Positions 46,024 through 55,929 of a stretch of 64,000 bases of DNA are shown here, piece after piece (position 1 is the stretch's first letter; the number at the start of each line of letters is the position of its first letter). The notes beneath the pieces were generated by a model. That model worked only from the letters and a program-made list of their open reading frames with translations, ran no database searches and was not told the origin of the DNA. The DNA comes from Roseibium sp. MMSF_3412 (lineage in GTDB: Bacteria > Pseudomonadota > Alphaproteobacteria > Rhizobiales > Stappiaceae), in contig NZ_JASHJI010000002.1 of NCBI RefSeq assembly GCF_030733265.1, positions 62,001 through 126,000 of the forward strand, in the 5' to 3' direction. The position numbers and the translations under genes were made by a program.

Positions 46024-46721
46024 GCGTCAGTTTCCTTTTCCGCCTTCGGTGCGGATGAAATGCCTTTCGTGCCTGCGCCGCGTGCGCGCAAATAGCTTCG
46101 AATGCTTGTATCGATCTCGTTTTCGAGCGCTTTCCGGTCGCGCTTGATGCCGCCGTCGGCCCACTCAATGTGACAGTCTCCGCGCCCGATTTCCGGCTCG
46201 CCAAGGATCACGAGACGCCCGTCGAAGCCCTTCTCGTGCACGATCGGATCGACCTGGGCCTTGAGTCCCTCAACATCCTTTTCCGCGATCCGGATGACCA
46301 GGTGGGGCGCTTTCCTGAGCGGGCCCAGGCATTCTGACACCAGTGCCACTGTTTCGGCCAGCGGCTGGCGCGCAATCAGGTGTGCACAAAGGCGTCTGGC
46401 CACAAGAAATGCGAGACTGACCGCATCCTTTTCCTGCACCGCAAGCCCCTCGTCGATCTCTCCGATCGCCTGACCGACGACATCCACCAGACGCTTGACC
46501 TCTTCCGTCAGCAAGGTCTCCTGCTTGGTCTGGAGGTCCGTAAGTGCCTGAACGCGCCCTTCCTCGAAGGCCTTGGCCTTCGCATCGGCAAGCAACCTCT
46601 CGTGATCGGCCAGCGGTATGGACGGGATTTCCGGTTCGGGCGGCGCAACGATCTCCGGCTCTTCCGGCTCGGAAAAGTCCATGTTGAACAGAAATTTAGA
46701 CGGGTTGGTCATGCTGCCCAT
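46020..46721 (-). CDS. fliH: Flagellar assembly protein FliH (FlbE-like)
   Basis: This protein is about 233 aa. The N-terminus (FLFNMDFSEPEEPE) is followed by a long coiled region (about 40-100) and a C-terminal ATPase-stalk-type domain. It corresponds by position to FlbE/FliH of Caulobacter, which regulates the FliI export ATPase. The start could also be the ATG at 46712; a frame start at 46757 overlaps fliG and is unlikely. Confidence 0.85.
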   Translation of the reverse strand: MGSMTNPSKFLFNMDFSEPEEPEIVAPPEPEIPSIPLADHERLLADAKAKAFEEGRVQALTDLQTKQETLLTEEVKRLVDVVGQAIGEIDEGLAVQEKDAVSLAFLVARRLCAHLIARQPLAETVALVSECLGPLRKAPHLVIRIAEKDVEGLKAQVDPIVHEKGFDGRLVILGEPEIGRGDCHIEWADGGIKRDRKALENEIDTSIRSYLRARGAGTKGISSAPKAEKETDA

Positions 46722-46756
46722 TCTGTTTTCAGTGCCTGCCGGTTGCCCATGTGCCA

Positions 46757-47806
46757 TCAGTAGATGATTTCCTCATCGCCCTTCGACTTGGAAATCATGA
46801 TTTCGCCTTTCGCGGCCAGGTCCTTGGCCTTGTTCACCATGCCGGTCTGCGCTTCATCCACGTCACGCAGCCGCACGGGACCAAGGGCTTCCATATCGTC
46901 TTCGAGCAGCTTCGCGGCCCGCGAAGACATGTTGCCGAAGAAGAACTCGCGCGCCGTGTCGGTAGACCCCTTGAGGGCAATGGCCAACTGGTCCTTCTCC
47001 ACGTGGCGCAGCAGTGTCTGACAGCTCGCCGCATCCAGTTTGAGGAGATCGTCGAAGGTGAACATCAGCGTCTTGATCCGGTCGGCCGCCTCGCGGTTGT
47101 CCTCTTCGAGCGCTGCCAGGAACCGGGCTTCGGTCTGCCGGTCGAAATTGTTGAAGATGTCCGCCATCATCTCGTGGCTGTCCCGGCGCGACGTGTTCGT
47201 CAGGTTGGACATGAATTCCACCCTGAGCGTCTGCTCAACCTTTTCAAGGACTTCCTTCTGCACTGCATCCATCCGCAGCATGCGGCTGACCACTTCAAGC
47301 GCGAGTTCCTCCGGAAGGATGCCCAAAACGCGCGCGGCATGGTCGGAATTGATTTTCGAAAGAACAACGGCGACTGTCTGCGGGTATTCGTTCTTCAGAT
47401 AGTTCGCGAGAACATTCTCCTGAACATTGGAGAGTTTCTCCCACATGTTCCGTCCGGCCGGCCCCCGGATTTCCTCCATGATCACCGACACCTTGTCTCC
47501 GGGAAGAAAGTTGGCGAGCAGGCGTTCGGTCGCATCCACATTGCCGGTCAACGCGCCTCTTGAGCTGACACGGCGAACAAAATCCTTGAACAGGTTCTCC
47601 AGCATGTTCGGTGTCACCGGTCCAAGATTTGCCATCGCAGCCGAGACCTGACGGACCTCGATTTCGTCGAGCTTTTCCCAGATTGGCGAACCATGCGATT
47701 CCCCCAGCGCAAGCAACAGAACCGCCGCCCGCTCGGCACCTTTCAGTTCACGGTCTTCTTCGTCCGCGCTGATCGTTAGGTGTTGTTGAAGTTGATCGCT
47801 CACCAT
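46757..47806 (-). CDS. fliG: Flagellar motor switch protein FliG
   Basis: This 349-residue protein has the FliG middle domain ('[37 protein letters not shown]' with the EHPQ-like 'EYPQ' motif) and a C-terminal torque-generating domain ('[18 protein letters not shown]', charged helix '[13 protein letters not shown]'). It couples stator force to rotor. It overlaps fliF by ATGA. Confidence 0.96.
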   Translation of the reverse strand: MVSDQLQQHLTISADEEDRELKGAERAAVLLLALGESHGSPIWEKLDEIEVRQVSAAMANLGPVTPNMLENLFKDFVRRVSSRGALTGNVDATERLLANFLPGDKVSVIMEEIRGPAGRNMWEKLSNVQENVLANYLKNEYPQTVAVVLSKINSDHAARVLGILPEELALEVVSRMLRMDAVQKEVLEKVEQTLRVEFMSNLTNTSRRDSHEMMADIFNNFDRQTEARFLAALEEDNREAADRIKTLMFTFDDLLKLDAASCQTLLRHVEKDQLAIALKGSTDTAREFFFGNMSSRAAKLLEDDMEALGPVRLRDVDEAQTGMVNKAKDLAAKGEIMISKSKGDEEIIY

Positions 47807-49419
47807 CAGGCCGCCTGCTCATCCAGCCAGCCGCGCACGATGGTAACGGCTTCGGTCGGATGGTCCTTGATCATGTCGCCCACTTTCGCGATCGAGCTCG
47901 CCTGCATCGCACCTTCCTGCTTGGCCTGCTCGAGCCATTCGATCACAAACTCGTCTTCCATGTCCTCGTCCTGCGGAACATCCGTCTCGACAACGAGCGT
48001 GCCGTCAGGTCCGATCATGAGTTCCTGCGGCTGTTTTTCTTCCGGCGTGACGATCCGGCGGAGCAACGGCCGCACCACGAACAGAAGAAGCAGGATCGTG
48101 ATCAGGAACAGAACCCCGAGTTCGGCGAACCGGATGATGTCGTCCCGCGTGAACTCGAACAACCCGTCGCCTTCCGCCAGAAGATCGTCCTGGGGCGGCA
48201 GCGCGAACTGAAGATTGACGACCTCGACAAGATCGCCCCGATTTTCGTCGAAACCGACCGCGGAGCGCACCAGCACCGCGATACGGTCGAGCGTCTCCTG
48301 CGGGCGCGGCGTATAAACGGAGTTGCCGTTCCCGTCCGGCTCGTAGGTGCCATCGACCAGAACGGCCACGGAAAGCCGCCTGACCTGTCCGGCCTCCACC
48401 ACCTCGGTCCGCGTTGAGCGTGAAATCTCGTAGTTGACGACTTCCTCGGTGAGAGAGGCCGTGTCTCGACCATCGTCGTCCTGCGGCACCTGCGCGTTCG
48501 GAAGCTGGTTCCCGGCGGTTACCTGCCCGTTGCGGCCGACGGAGGAGGTTGCCTCTTCCTTGGTCTGCGTCGAGCGCACGACCTGCCCCTCCGGGTCGAA
48601 GGTTTCCGTCGTTTCGGTGAGCCGGTTGAAATCGACCTGCGCATTGACGCGCACGCGCGCCCGTCCGGGACCGACAATGGAATTCAGAATTTCCTCGACC
48701 TGGTTGCGCAAGCGGCCCTCGATGGCAACGGTCCGCTCCTGAAGCGACGTGGACACCATGTCCTCATCGCTGGCACCGGCCCCGGATGCAAGCAGCCGGC
48801 CGCTTTCGTCAACGATTGACACCCTGTCCGGGTCGAGACCGTCAACAGCCGTTGCAACGAGGTGCTGAACGGCGCGAATTTCACCGGGGCCAAGTGCACC
48901 GCGCACATTCAGGACAATCGATGCCGAGGGCGGGCGGCGATCCCGCTGAAACAGCTGGCGCTCGGGGATCACCAGATGAACGCGTGCTGCCTTGATCCGG
49001 TCAAGCGATCCGATGGTCCGCGAAAGCTCGCCCTCCATCGCCCTCAGATGATTGATGTTCTGCACGAAGCTCGTTGCACCGAGCGTATCGCTCCGGTCAA
49101 AGATCTCATAGCCGATGGAACCGCCGGTCGGCAGGCCTTCTGCGGCAAGCTGCATCCGCAGCCTGGCGACCTGGTCTTTTGCAACGAGGATGGTCGCACC
49201 CTGGCGGGTGAGCTGAAACTGGACGCCCTGACTTTCAAGCTGACTGACAATTGCGGCGGAATCTTCAAGCGTCAGCTCATTGTAGAGCGTTGTCATCTGC
49301 GGCGCAGTCACGCGAAGAATGATAAACGCAAACACGCCCACAAGGATGGCCGCGACAGCCCCCATGGCGGCAATCCGCGCCGGACCCAAAGTCTTTATGA
49401 ATTCAATTATGCCGTTCAC
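47806..49419 (-). CDS. fliF: Flagellar MS-ring protein FliF
   Basis: FliF builds the MS ring in the inner membrane. The protein is 537 aa from a GTG at 49419 ('[20 protein letters not shown]'), with an N-terminal helix (about 14-36), the YscJ-type ring-building domain, a long central beta region, and a second helix (about 430-450) before the FliG-binding tail. An alternative ORF start at 49491 adds 24 residues without family character. It is the first gene of the operon, with a CtrA box about 100 nt upstream. Confidence 0.95.
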   Translation of the reverse strand: MNGIIEFIKTLGPARIAAMGAVAAILVGVFAFIILRVTAPQMTTLYNELTLEDSAAIVSQLESQGVQFQLTRQGATILVAKDQVARLRMQLAAEGLPTGGSIGYEIFDRSDTLGATSFVQNINHLRAMEGELSRTIGSLDRIKAARVHLVIPERQLFQRDRRPPSASIVLNVRGALGPGEIRAVQHLVATAVDGLDPDRVSIVDESGRLLASGAGASDEDMVSTSLQERTVAIEGRLRNQVEEILNSIVGPGRARVRVNAQVDFNRLTETTETFDPEGQVVRSTQTKEEATSSVGRNGQVTAGNQLPNAQVPQDDDGRDTASLTEEVVNYEISRSTRTEVVEAGQVRRLSVAVLVDGTYEPDGNGNSVYTPRPQETLDRIAVLVRSAVGFDENRGDLVEVVNLQFALPPQDDLLAEGDGLFEFTRDDIIRFAELGVLFLITILLLLFVVRPLLRRIVTPEEKQPQELMIGPDGTLVVETDVPQDEDMEDEFVIEWLEQAKQEGAMQASSIAKVGDMIKDHPTEAVTIVRGWLDEQAA

Positions 49420-49516
49420 GAGTGCCCGCCCGCATCTGAAACATGTCCAAGCCGTTTTTTTTGGAGCCGGCCAGACATGCCACACCCTCAATGGGCAAAA
49501 TTTGCCGCCCAGACGG

Positions 49517-49531
49517 TTAACAACTGGTTAA
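49517..49531. promoter_or_regulatory. CtrA box upstream of fliF
   Basis: TTAACAACTGGTTAA is an exact TTAA-N7-TTAA match 98-112 nt upstream of the fliF GTG. A second near match (TTAA-N7-ATAA) lies at 49623-49637. Both sit in the 496-nt fliF-sciP gap (49420-49915), which otherwise contains the sciP terminator. Confidence 0.6.
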
Positions 49532-49845
49532 CGGTTTCTGACCTGATTCGGCAAAACAACGGTTTTCCGGGATTTCGGAATTTGCAAAACGCGAGCGAGG
49601 TGGGGAAAAAATGCCTATCTCATTAACTTTTGGATAAACCCGAGATCGAAGCATCGGGCGAAAAGTGTGCGCGATTTGACCGTCTCTCCTTTGTTTGCTG
49701 AGGAGGCGGATTGCGCGCCTTGGTGTTTCCCACCACACGTGCGATCCAACGATGTCAGCGGGCAAAGGAGACCGGCCCTTCGGGTGATCGCAAGCAGCCC
49801 ATCGGCAGCGTTGCGCCGCTTGCCCGATACACCGGCAAGGCAAAT

Positions 49846-49880
49846 AAAAAAGGCCGGAAAAACCGACCTTTCAAGCGAGC
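49846..49880 (-). terminator. Rho-independent terminator of sciP
   Basis: On the minus strand GAAAGGTCGG, TTTTT loop, CCGGCCTTTT form a hairpin (one G-T pair) followed by TTATTT. It starts 36 nt after the sciP stop. Confidence 0.7.
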
Positions 49881-49915
49881 CAAATCATTGACCGTAATAC
49901 ACTGACCGGAAGCGC

Positions 49916-50191
49916 TCAGCCTCTGTATTGCTGAATGCGCGTCGCGCGCAATCCGGCAAGCCCGTGCTTTTCGATAGAACTCTGCCAGGAGAGGAATTCC
50001 TCCACCGTCAGGGTATATCTCTGGCACGCCTCTTCGAGGGACAGAAGGCCTCCGCGAACGGCGGCGACAACTTCGGCCTTGCGACGAATAACCCAACGCT
50101 TCGTCGATGTTGGTGGCAGATCCGCAATAGTGAGCGGGCTACCATCGGGGCCGATGACATATTTTACACGCGAACGAATTTGTTCGGTCAT
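49916..50191 (-). CDS. sciP: CtrA inhibitor SciP (DUF1153)
   Basis: This 91-residue protein is close to Caulobacter SciP: 'VKYVIGPDGSPLTIADLPP' at the N-terminus, a winged-helix-type core with 'RWVIRRKAEVVAAVRGGLLS' and 'LEEACQRYTLTVEEFLSWQ', and the ending 'HGLAGLRATRIQQYRG'. In Caulobacter it binds and restrains CtrA in newborn cells. Its position in the flagellar block, opposite a CtrA-like site at 50244, fits that network. Confidence 0.95.
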   Translation of the reverse strand: MTEQIRSRVKYVIGPDGSPLTIADLPPTSTKRWVIRRKAEVVAAVRGGLLSLEEACQRYTLTVEEFLSWQSSIEKHGLAGLRATRIQQYRG

Positions 50192-50243
50192 TGTACTCTC
50201 ACACTAACCATGACCAAGGTGAGATGAGACTACAAGACGACGC

Positions 50244-50258
50244 TTAACAAACGCCTAA
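50244..50258. promoter_or_regulatory. CtrA-like site upstream of sciP (one mismatch)
   Basis: TTAACAAACGCCTAA (TTAA-N7-CTAA) lies 53-67 nt upstream of the sciP ATG on the strand opposite the gene. A further palindrome CATGGTT-N5-AACCATG is at 50354-50372. The 378-nt gap 50192-50569 is AT-rich and otherwise empty. Confidence 0.4.
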
Positions 50259-50569
50259 AGCAAAATTGTGTTTTTATTAACTATAAAATCTAAATTTAGT
50301 GAATGATATTTAGGAAGTCGCAAAGAATAAAGCTAAAGTTATTAACTGTATTGCATGGTTCTGTTAACCATGATTTTCCGGGCGTGCAAATTGCAAGGCA
50401 TATCGACGGAAACGGAAAAACGGAGTTCAGTGCGGTGAGTTGATAATCCGGGAAAATTTCTGCAAGTCCCCTCAAACTCCGGGCCAAACTGCAACTTAAG
50501 CCGGAAGTTTCTGATTGTTTTCCCGGAAAAGACGTGTCAGCCGGACGCAGAACCGGCTTGAAAGCCGCC

Positions 50570-51229
50570 TCAGGAGGGAGCCGAGACGGACGTCACCGAA
50601 GAAATGGGAATACTCTGACTGCCGATATTCAGGACAACCTCCGAACCGGAGAGGTCGACACTGTCAACAATGCCCTTGGTCTCCGTTCTGACGGTTTCCC
50701 TGTTGCTGGCCGCATCGCGCACATCGAACGAGATGGTATAGAGGCCATCGGGCGCTTCACCGCCGGCGGACAGCTGGCCATTCCAGGTAACCGTCCCGGA
50801 CCCGGACTTGAGATCCGCATCGCCGGTGTAAACCACCACCCCGCTGGAGTTGCGGACTTCATAGGTTCCTGTCGCGTCTTCGCTCACATCGTAGTTCCAG
50901 GTTGCCTGGCCGCCGGACAGCGTCGTGGTGGACGCATCGGCCGTCACCTCGTTTCCGATATAGCCGACATAGCTCATGCTCATGTTGCTGCCGAGCATGG
51001 CGATGATCTCTTCCAGGTTCTTGTTCTGCTGGATCGACTGCTCGACGTTCGAATATTGCACGAGCTGGCTTGTGTACTCTGCGGAATCCATCGGATCGAG
51101 CGGATCCTGGTTCTGGATCTGGGTCGTCAGTATGCTCAGGAACAGTTCGTAGTTGGCCATCAGGCCCGATTGGCTGGCCGTACTTGTGCTCTGCGAGGTG
51201 CCAGTCGTACTGGAAGAAACGGTTGTCAC
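50570..51229 (-). CDS. flgD: Flagellar hook-capping protein FlgD
   Basis: This 219-residue protein has the FlgD N-terminal signature 'NYELFLSILTTQIQNQDPLDPMDSAEYTSQLVQYSNVEQ' (about 26-64) and a C-terminal beta domain (about 105-200). It acts as a scaffold for hook assembly and is exported by the flagellar apparatus. It lies 34 nt downstream of fliK on the same strand. Confidence 0.96.
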   Translation of the reverse strand: MTTVSSSTTGTSQSTSTASQSGLMANYELFLSILTTQIQNQDPLDPMDSAEYTSQLVQYSNVEQSIQQNKNLEEIIAMLGSNMSMSYVGYIGNEVTADASTTTLSGGQATWNYDVSEDATGTYEVRNSSGVVVYTGDADLKSGSGTVTWNGQLSAGGEAPDGLYTISFDVRDAASNRETVRTETKGIVDSVDLSGSEVVLNIGSQSIPISSVTSVSAPS

Positions 51230-51263
51230 GCTATGCTCCTTGGATGACCCGCCATCCCGTTCG

Positions 51264-53333
51264 TCAAATCTTTACGTCGAGGCCGCCGCGGCTCTCGGCA
51301 AGTGTCAGCCGGATGATCTCTTCGGTCTCCGGATCCAGATCTTCGCTCTCCGAACCGCCCGCGCCTTCGCTCAAGTGCGCCGCCTGCTCGCCCTGGCCGT
51401 CACCGGACGCAAAGCCCCGTCCGCCATCCTGTTTCAGGGAAAACTGGAGGTTCTCCGAATCTGCGTTCAGGCCGGCAGCTTCCAGGGCCCGCTCCAGCCC
51501 GCGCTGATCGCGCAGGAACATGTCCAGCGTCTCCGGACGCTCCACGATAAGATGCGCATGCACGCCGCCGTCAGCGCCAACACGCATGTTGACATCAACG
51601 CGGCCGAGTTCCGGCGGATCGAACCGCATCTGGAACCGCGTTTGCCCGTTCTTGAGGTTTCTTGCGATCTCTGCGGCCACTTGCGTCGCCACCTGGCCGG
51701 ACTGGGCCTGGTTGGGCGTCTGCAGGCTCTCGGTTCTGACGGCCCCCTGCGTCTCGCCACCGCGCACCGTCGCAATGAAATCGCCGGCCGTTGTGATTTC
51801 AACCGGTTTCGTTACCGCATCCGGATCGTCAGGAGCGAGCTGGGCCGCCAGAACGGCAGCGGCCAGCGGTGCGGCCTGAGGACGCGCGTCAACACCATTG
51901 GCAGCAGGCTGAGGCCCGGACTGCGCCCCGGCCTGGCCCTGGCTGGCTGTCTGTGTTCCGGAAGCAGGCCCTTGTCCGGGCGCCTTGCTGTCACTCGCCG
52001 TTGCCTCCGTCTTCAGGGAGACAGGCTCGAAACCGTCCGGTTCCGTTTCCGGTGAAGGATCTGATGCGGTTTGCGCCGTCAAGGGCGCAGTGCCGCCGGT
52101 TTGAGATAGAGGCCGTGCCGCCTGCACCAGGGGAGCGACGGACGCGCCGTCAGAAGCTCCGGGTCTGGCCGTGGTGAGCGAATCGGCCGTCTCCGCCCTT
52201 TGAGGGCTGACGGGCAGTATTCCGGCCGTTCCTGTCGCCGATGGATTGGTTGGCTGAACGGGCAGTTGCGCCGGAACTGCCGGGGCCTGCACACTGCTGC
52301 CAACTGGTGCGTTCGAAGCAGCAGGCGGTGGCGCTGTCTCGCCGGCCGGCGGCGGCGCTGCCGGCGCTTGCAACGTCGGGACGGTTTGCGCCGTCCTCTG
52401 CAAAGCCGGTGCAGGTGCGCGCAACTCGCTCGGCAACTCGGTCTGCCAGCGGCGTCCATTGGCAAGCAGCTCAGCTGCCGGCTGCGCGGCAGGGTCCGGG
52501 AAAACGCTCTGTGCGGGCCTCTGTAGGGTGGCGGGCGGATCCTCTTGTGCGGGCCTCGGCGCAGGTTCAGCGAGCCGTGGCGTGGCGGTGACCTGTTCGT
52601 TTTCCGGTGCAGGCGCATCCGGCACAATGATGCTGGCAGCCTGTGTTACGGGCGCCGGGCCTGCATTCTGCTGCGCCCCGGGCACAAAAGCGGCGGCCGG
52701 AGAAGATGATGCCGGAGCATTTGACAAACCGGCAGCCTGCTCACCCGTACCAAGTTGAACCGGTTGCACGTGCGTTGGTGATGGCGATGGCGATGAAACG
52801 TCGGCCGGTCGCGTCTCCGGCTGCCTGGAAAGGACATCGGACGGAAGGACCGGCTGCCGGGGAGAAGATGCGGTTTCCGCTGGCGGTGGTGCCAAGGTGC
52901 CCGGCAAATCCGGCGGCGCGCTTTCCGGTGCACCCGCCGCGTTGCTTGCAGGAGGAACGAATGGTTCCGGTGGGGGAGCCGCAGCACCTGCGGCCGCAGG
53001 CGCACCCGCTTCCCCTTCAGCCCCCGGAAGAGGTTCGGAAGAAAGACCCGGAACAAAGCCGGCAGGGCCTGCCGCCGCCGGCGGCTCCCCGTCAGGTGCA
53101 GGGCCCGACGTGGCCTCGCCCGGATTGAACAAGGCCGCGAAAGCAAGCGGAAATTCGCCGCCGGCCAACTCAGCGCCGTTCGGCGTTGCCGGCATTGCGC
53201 CGGGAACAACCTCCGCAAATGCGCTCAGTTCCGTTTCGAACTCAGATTTCCCGACCGGTGTGCCGGGCGGTTTTCCCAGGCCCGGAAGCGCACCAGTACC
53301 GGCGGCCAGGGCTCCGGCAGATACATCGGTCAT
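51264..53333 (-). CDS. fliK: Flagellar hook-length control protein FliK
   Basis: This 689-residue protein (ATG 53333) consists of a very long low-complexity Pro/Ala/Gln-rich region (about 40-500) and a compact C-terminal Flg_hook domain ('MRFDPPELGRVDVNMRVGADGGVHAHLIVERPETLDMFLRDQRGLERALEAAG' region). FliK works as the molecular ruler and export-specificity switch. The open frame extends to 53456, but the ATG at 53333 gives a cleaner start. The 357 nt upstream (53334-53690) to mnmA contain both divergent promoters and no feature I can name. Confidence 0.93.
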   Translation of the reverse strand: MTDVSAGALAAGTGALPGLGKPPGTPVGKSEFETELSAFAEVVPGAMPATPNGAELAGGEFPLAFAALFNPGEATSGPAPDGEPPAAAGPAGFVPGLSSEPLPGAEGEAGAPAAAGAAAPPPEPFVPPASNAAGAPESAPPDLPGTLAPPPAETASSPRQPVLPSDVLSRQPETRPADVSSPSPSPTHVQPVQLGTGEQAAGLSNAPASSSPAAAFVPGAQQNAGPAPVTQAASIIVPDAPAPENEQVTATPRLAEPAPRPAQEDPPATLQRPAQSVFPDPAAQPAAELLANGRRWQTELPSELRAPAPALQRTAQTVPTLQAPAAPPPAGETAPPPAASNAPVGSSVQAPAVPAQLPVQPTNPSATGTAGILPVSPQRAETADSLTTARPGASDGASVAPLVQAARPLSQTGGTAPLTAQTASDPSPETEPDGFEPVSLKTEATASDSKAPGQGPASGTQTASQGQAGAQSGPQPAANGVDARPQAAPLAAAVLAAQLAPDDPDAVTKPVEITTAGDFIATVRGGETQGAVRTESLQTPNQAQSGQVATQVAAEIARNLKNGQTRFQMRFDPPELGRVDVNMRVGADGGVHAHLIVERPETLDMFLRDQRGLERALEAAGLNADSENLQFSLKQDGGRGFASGDGQGEQAAHLSEGAGGSESEDLDPETEEIIRLTLAESRGGLDVKI

Positions 53334-53690
53334 CAATCCAAATGGCAGCAAATTCGCCCCCGAAGTCTTCGCCCTGCACGCAAGGCACATGTCGTCGACG
53401 GTTATCAAGCAATCCTCAGGCCAAGTTTTCAGATGACATAAAGCATTGAAAGACAAAGTTTTTTATTTTCGTCAAACGGCACCGCGGCGATCAGGGGCGG
53501 CAAGACTTGCCGATCAGGCAAAGCATGCCTGCTACGCTCCAGCTGCAATTGGCATTGCCGGTTCCTATCTGTATAGTGCCGCGAATTTTGAAATGGCCTT
53601 GGTTGCGCGCGCGGTGATCCTGAAGACGCGGTCGGCGGCTTTGGATAAGGTCCGCCGCAACGAGGGCCAACGCTTCTGGAAGTGTTGAAA

Positions 53691-54869
53691 ATGGGAAACA
53701 GTCTTGATCTGCCGGGCCGCCCGGAGGATACGCGCGTTGTCGTTGCCATGTCGGGCGGCGTCGACAGCTCCGTTGTCGCGGCCCTCATGAAGGCAGAAGG
53801 GTATGAAGTCATCGGCGTTACCCTTCAGCTCTACGATCACGGCGCGGCCGTCGCCAAGGCCAAGTCTTGCTGTGCGGGCGTCGATATTCACGACGCACGT
53901 CGCGCCGCTGAAAAGATCGGCATCCCGCATTACGTGCTGGACTACGAAAGCCGCTTCAAGGAACAGGTCATGGACCGCTTCGCCGACAGTTACATTGCCG
54001 GCGAAACCCCGATCCCGTGCGTCTCGTGCAATCAGACCGTCAAGTTCACCGACCTTTTGAAGACTGCGCGCGATCTGGGTGCCGATGCCCTTGCGACCGG
54101 TCACTATGTGCGTTCGGCGCAAAAGGGCAACAAGCGCGCACTCTTCCGGCCGGCCGATCTTGACCGGGACCAGAGCTACTTCCTGTTCGCGACCACGCAG
54201 GAACAGCTCGATTTCATCCGGTTCCCGCTTGGCGGCATGCCCAAGTCGAAGGTCCGTGAACTGGCTGCGGAGTTCGGCCTGTCCGTCGCCGGCAAGCCTG
54301 ACAGCCAGGACATCTGCTTCGTTCCCAACGGCGACTATGCCGAGGTGATCCGCAAGCTGCGGCCCAATGCGGCCGAACCGGGCGAGATCGTTCACATGGA
54401 CGGGCGCGTGCTCGGCACCCATGACGGCATCATTCACTTCACCATCGGCCAGCGCCGCGGCATCGGCGTTGCAACGGGCGAGCCGCTATATGTTGTCCGG
54501 CTGGACGCCGACACCCGCCAGGTGATTGTCGGCCCGCGTGAAGCGCTGGCGACAAGAACCATTCTCCTGCGTGAAATGAACTGGATCGGCGACCAGCCGC
54601 TCGACGAAGGCGACGAAGTCGAGCTCTTCGCCAAGGTCCGTTCGACGCGCCCGCCTGCTCCGGCAACCTTGCGCCTGCTTGGAGGCAAGGGGTTTGTCGA
54701 GCTGGCAAACGGGGAAACCGGCGTCGCACCGGGCCAGGCCTGTGTCTTCTTCGACAGCGACGATGACACCGCCCGCGTTCTGGGTGGGGGATGGATCCAC
54801 AAGACGGAGCGCTCCACGGCGAGCCCGCTTGATTTTCCAAAAGCCGAGGCCCCGGTTTCAGCGGCCTGA
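53691..54869 (+). CDS. mnmA: tRNA-uridine 2-sulfurtransferase MnmA
   Basis: MnmA thiolates U34 of Glu, Gln and Lys tRNAs. The 392-residue protein has the PP-loop '[15 protein letters not shown]' (about 21-35), the cysteines in '[21 protein letters not shown]' and 'PCVSCN' (catalytic), and '[16 protein letters not shown]'. The ATG at 53691 is preferred over nearby GTG/TTG codons at 53682-53685. It is upstream of the tRNA-Met, not overlapping it. Confidence 0.95.
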   Translation: MGNSLDLPGRPEDTRVVVAMSGGVDSSVVAALMKAEGYEVIGVTLQLYDHGAAVAKAKSCCAGVDIHDARRAAEKIGIPHYVLDYESRFKEQVMDRFADSYIAGETPIPCVSCNQTVKFTDLLKTARDLGADALATGHYVRSAQKGNKRALFRPADLDRDQSYFLFATTQEQLDFIRFPLGGMPKSKVRELAAEFGLSVAGKPDSQDICFVPNGDYAEVIRKLRPNAAEPGEIVHMDGRVLGTHDGIIHFTIGQRRGIGVATGEPLYVVRLDADTRQVIVGPREALATRTILLREMNWIGDQPLDEGDEVELFAKVRSTRPPAPATLRLLGGKGFVELANGETGVAPGQACVFFDSDDDTARVLGGGWIHKTERSTASPLDFPKAEAPVSAA

Positions 54870-54984
54870 AGGGCGAAAAAAGTGTTTGCGGTCAGGCGCT
54901 CATTCTGCGCTTGACGCCTGCCCGCAGCCTCACTATAAGCACCCCACATCGCGCCGGGCTCATCTACCGCCCGCGCAGCCGGTT

Positions 54985-55061
54985 GGCGGAGTAGCTCAGG
55001 TGGTTAGAGCAGCGGAATCATAATCCGCGTGTCGGGGGTTCGAGTCCCTCCTCCGCTACCA
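54985..55061 (+). tRNA. tRNA-Met (anticodon CAT)
   Basis: This 77-nt cloverleaf has GGCGGAG/CTCCGCT acceptor arms (one G-U pair), D-arm AGCTCAGGTGGTTAGAGCA, anticodon stem GCGGA/TCCGC around CAT, T-arm GGGGG-TTCGAGT-CCCTC and encoded CCA. The sequence matches elongator tRNA-Met of alphaproteobacteria; an Ile (k2C) reading is less likely because of the stem sequences. Confidence 0.95.
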
Positions 55062-55929
55062 AAAAACCTCATAAACAATTGATAGTTAAATCTCCCACAC
55101 AGTTGGATCAATCACCTGTGGATCGCCCGGGGTTGCATACAGGGTTTCAAATGCATGGGGTTGAATGCGATGGGATGGCGCGGACATAGCCGCATCTATT
55201 CTGAAACTCCCGCCTCTTCGATAATTCGGAGTTATCGCAACTTCGACATTTTTTGGATTGTCTGACGACACCTGGACCTACTGGAGAAGCAATGATCCGT
55301 TCAGCAGCTGTGCAGCAGGCAGTGGCTGGCTCAGCGTCCATGTTTGGAATTTGCTTTGCTGGCGTTTGTCCGTTTTGGGGCCGGGAGAAGACTGGCGGTT
55401 AGTGGCCGCAAAGTAATCTAAGTGGACATTCAAGTTGAGCAACTTCAATTTGGTTCTCCGCTCGGAACGTTGGTACTGGATGCAGCGAAGGTAAGCTCCG
55501 AGCCCAAAGTTTCCGATGCTGCACTTGGCACGAACAACTGAGAACTGCAGGAAGCTGACATTGAGCCTTGAATGACCGGCCCAAACCGGACTTTGCTTAG
55601 CCTTCGGCTATGTTGCGCCACAGCCCGGCAAAGGAAACGATCACTGCGCATACCGAACCTTGCCCGCATCCAATTCCAGAGTGAGGATAACGCAACAGTT
55701 TAGACTTTCTTCAATACGATCAATGTTGAGCAGTCGCGTCAACGGTACCGCCTCCCCCGGTCTGGCGACAGCGCTACCCGTCTCCGAATACATCAACCGC
55801 TTCTACAATCCACTAGCGCGCGAGGACCGGTTGCTTGACCACCGCGAAACGAGTAACCTAACGTCACGCAACCTAATCGATTACACTGTACTTATTTGGT
55901 CAACAACATTTGCTAAAATCGGTGCAAAC
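55062..55929. other. Decayed or non-coding spacer between tRNA-Met and the caspase operon
   Basis: These 868 nt contain no convincing gene. Short minus-strand frames (61-74 codons) end at 55086 and 55445 and resemble no family I know. A TAGCC/GGCTA hairpin lies near 55600. AT content and codon style differ from the core genes. A tRNA 3' end followed by such DNA is the usual signature of an island edge; no integrase is visible within the window. Confidence 0.55.

Noticed and set aside
49440..49500. Sigma-54 promoter (GG-N10-GC) upstream of fliF
   Set aside because: The TGGC and GC pairs present do not have the required spacing.
53446..53688. 80-codon plus-strand frame upstream of mnmA
   Set aside because: No family, no ribosome site, lies in the divergent fliK-mnmA promoter region.
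55086..55669. Minus-strand frames of 61-74 codons after the tRNA
   Set aside because: No motif or family, interrupted; could be remnants but not supportable as genes.
55660..55929. N-terminal extension of the first operon gene to 55660 or 55723
   Set aside because: The added residues look like translated non-coding DNA and have no ribosome site; the protein starts naturally at 55930. Kept as an alternative only.
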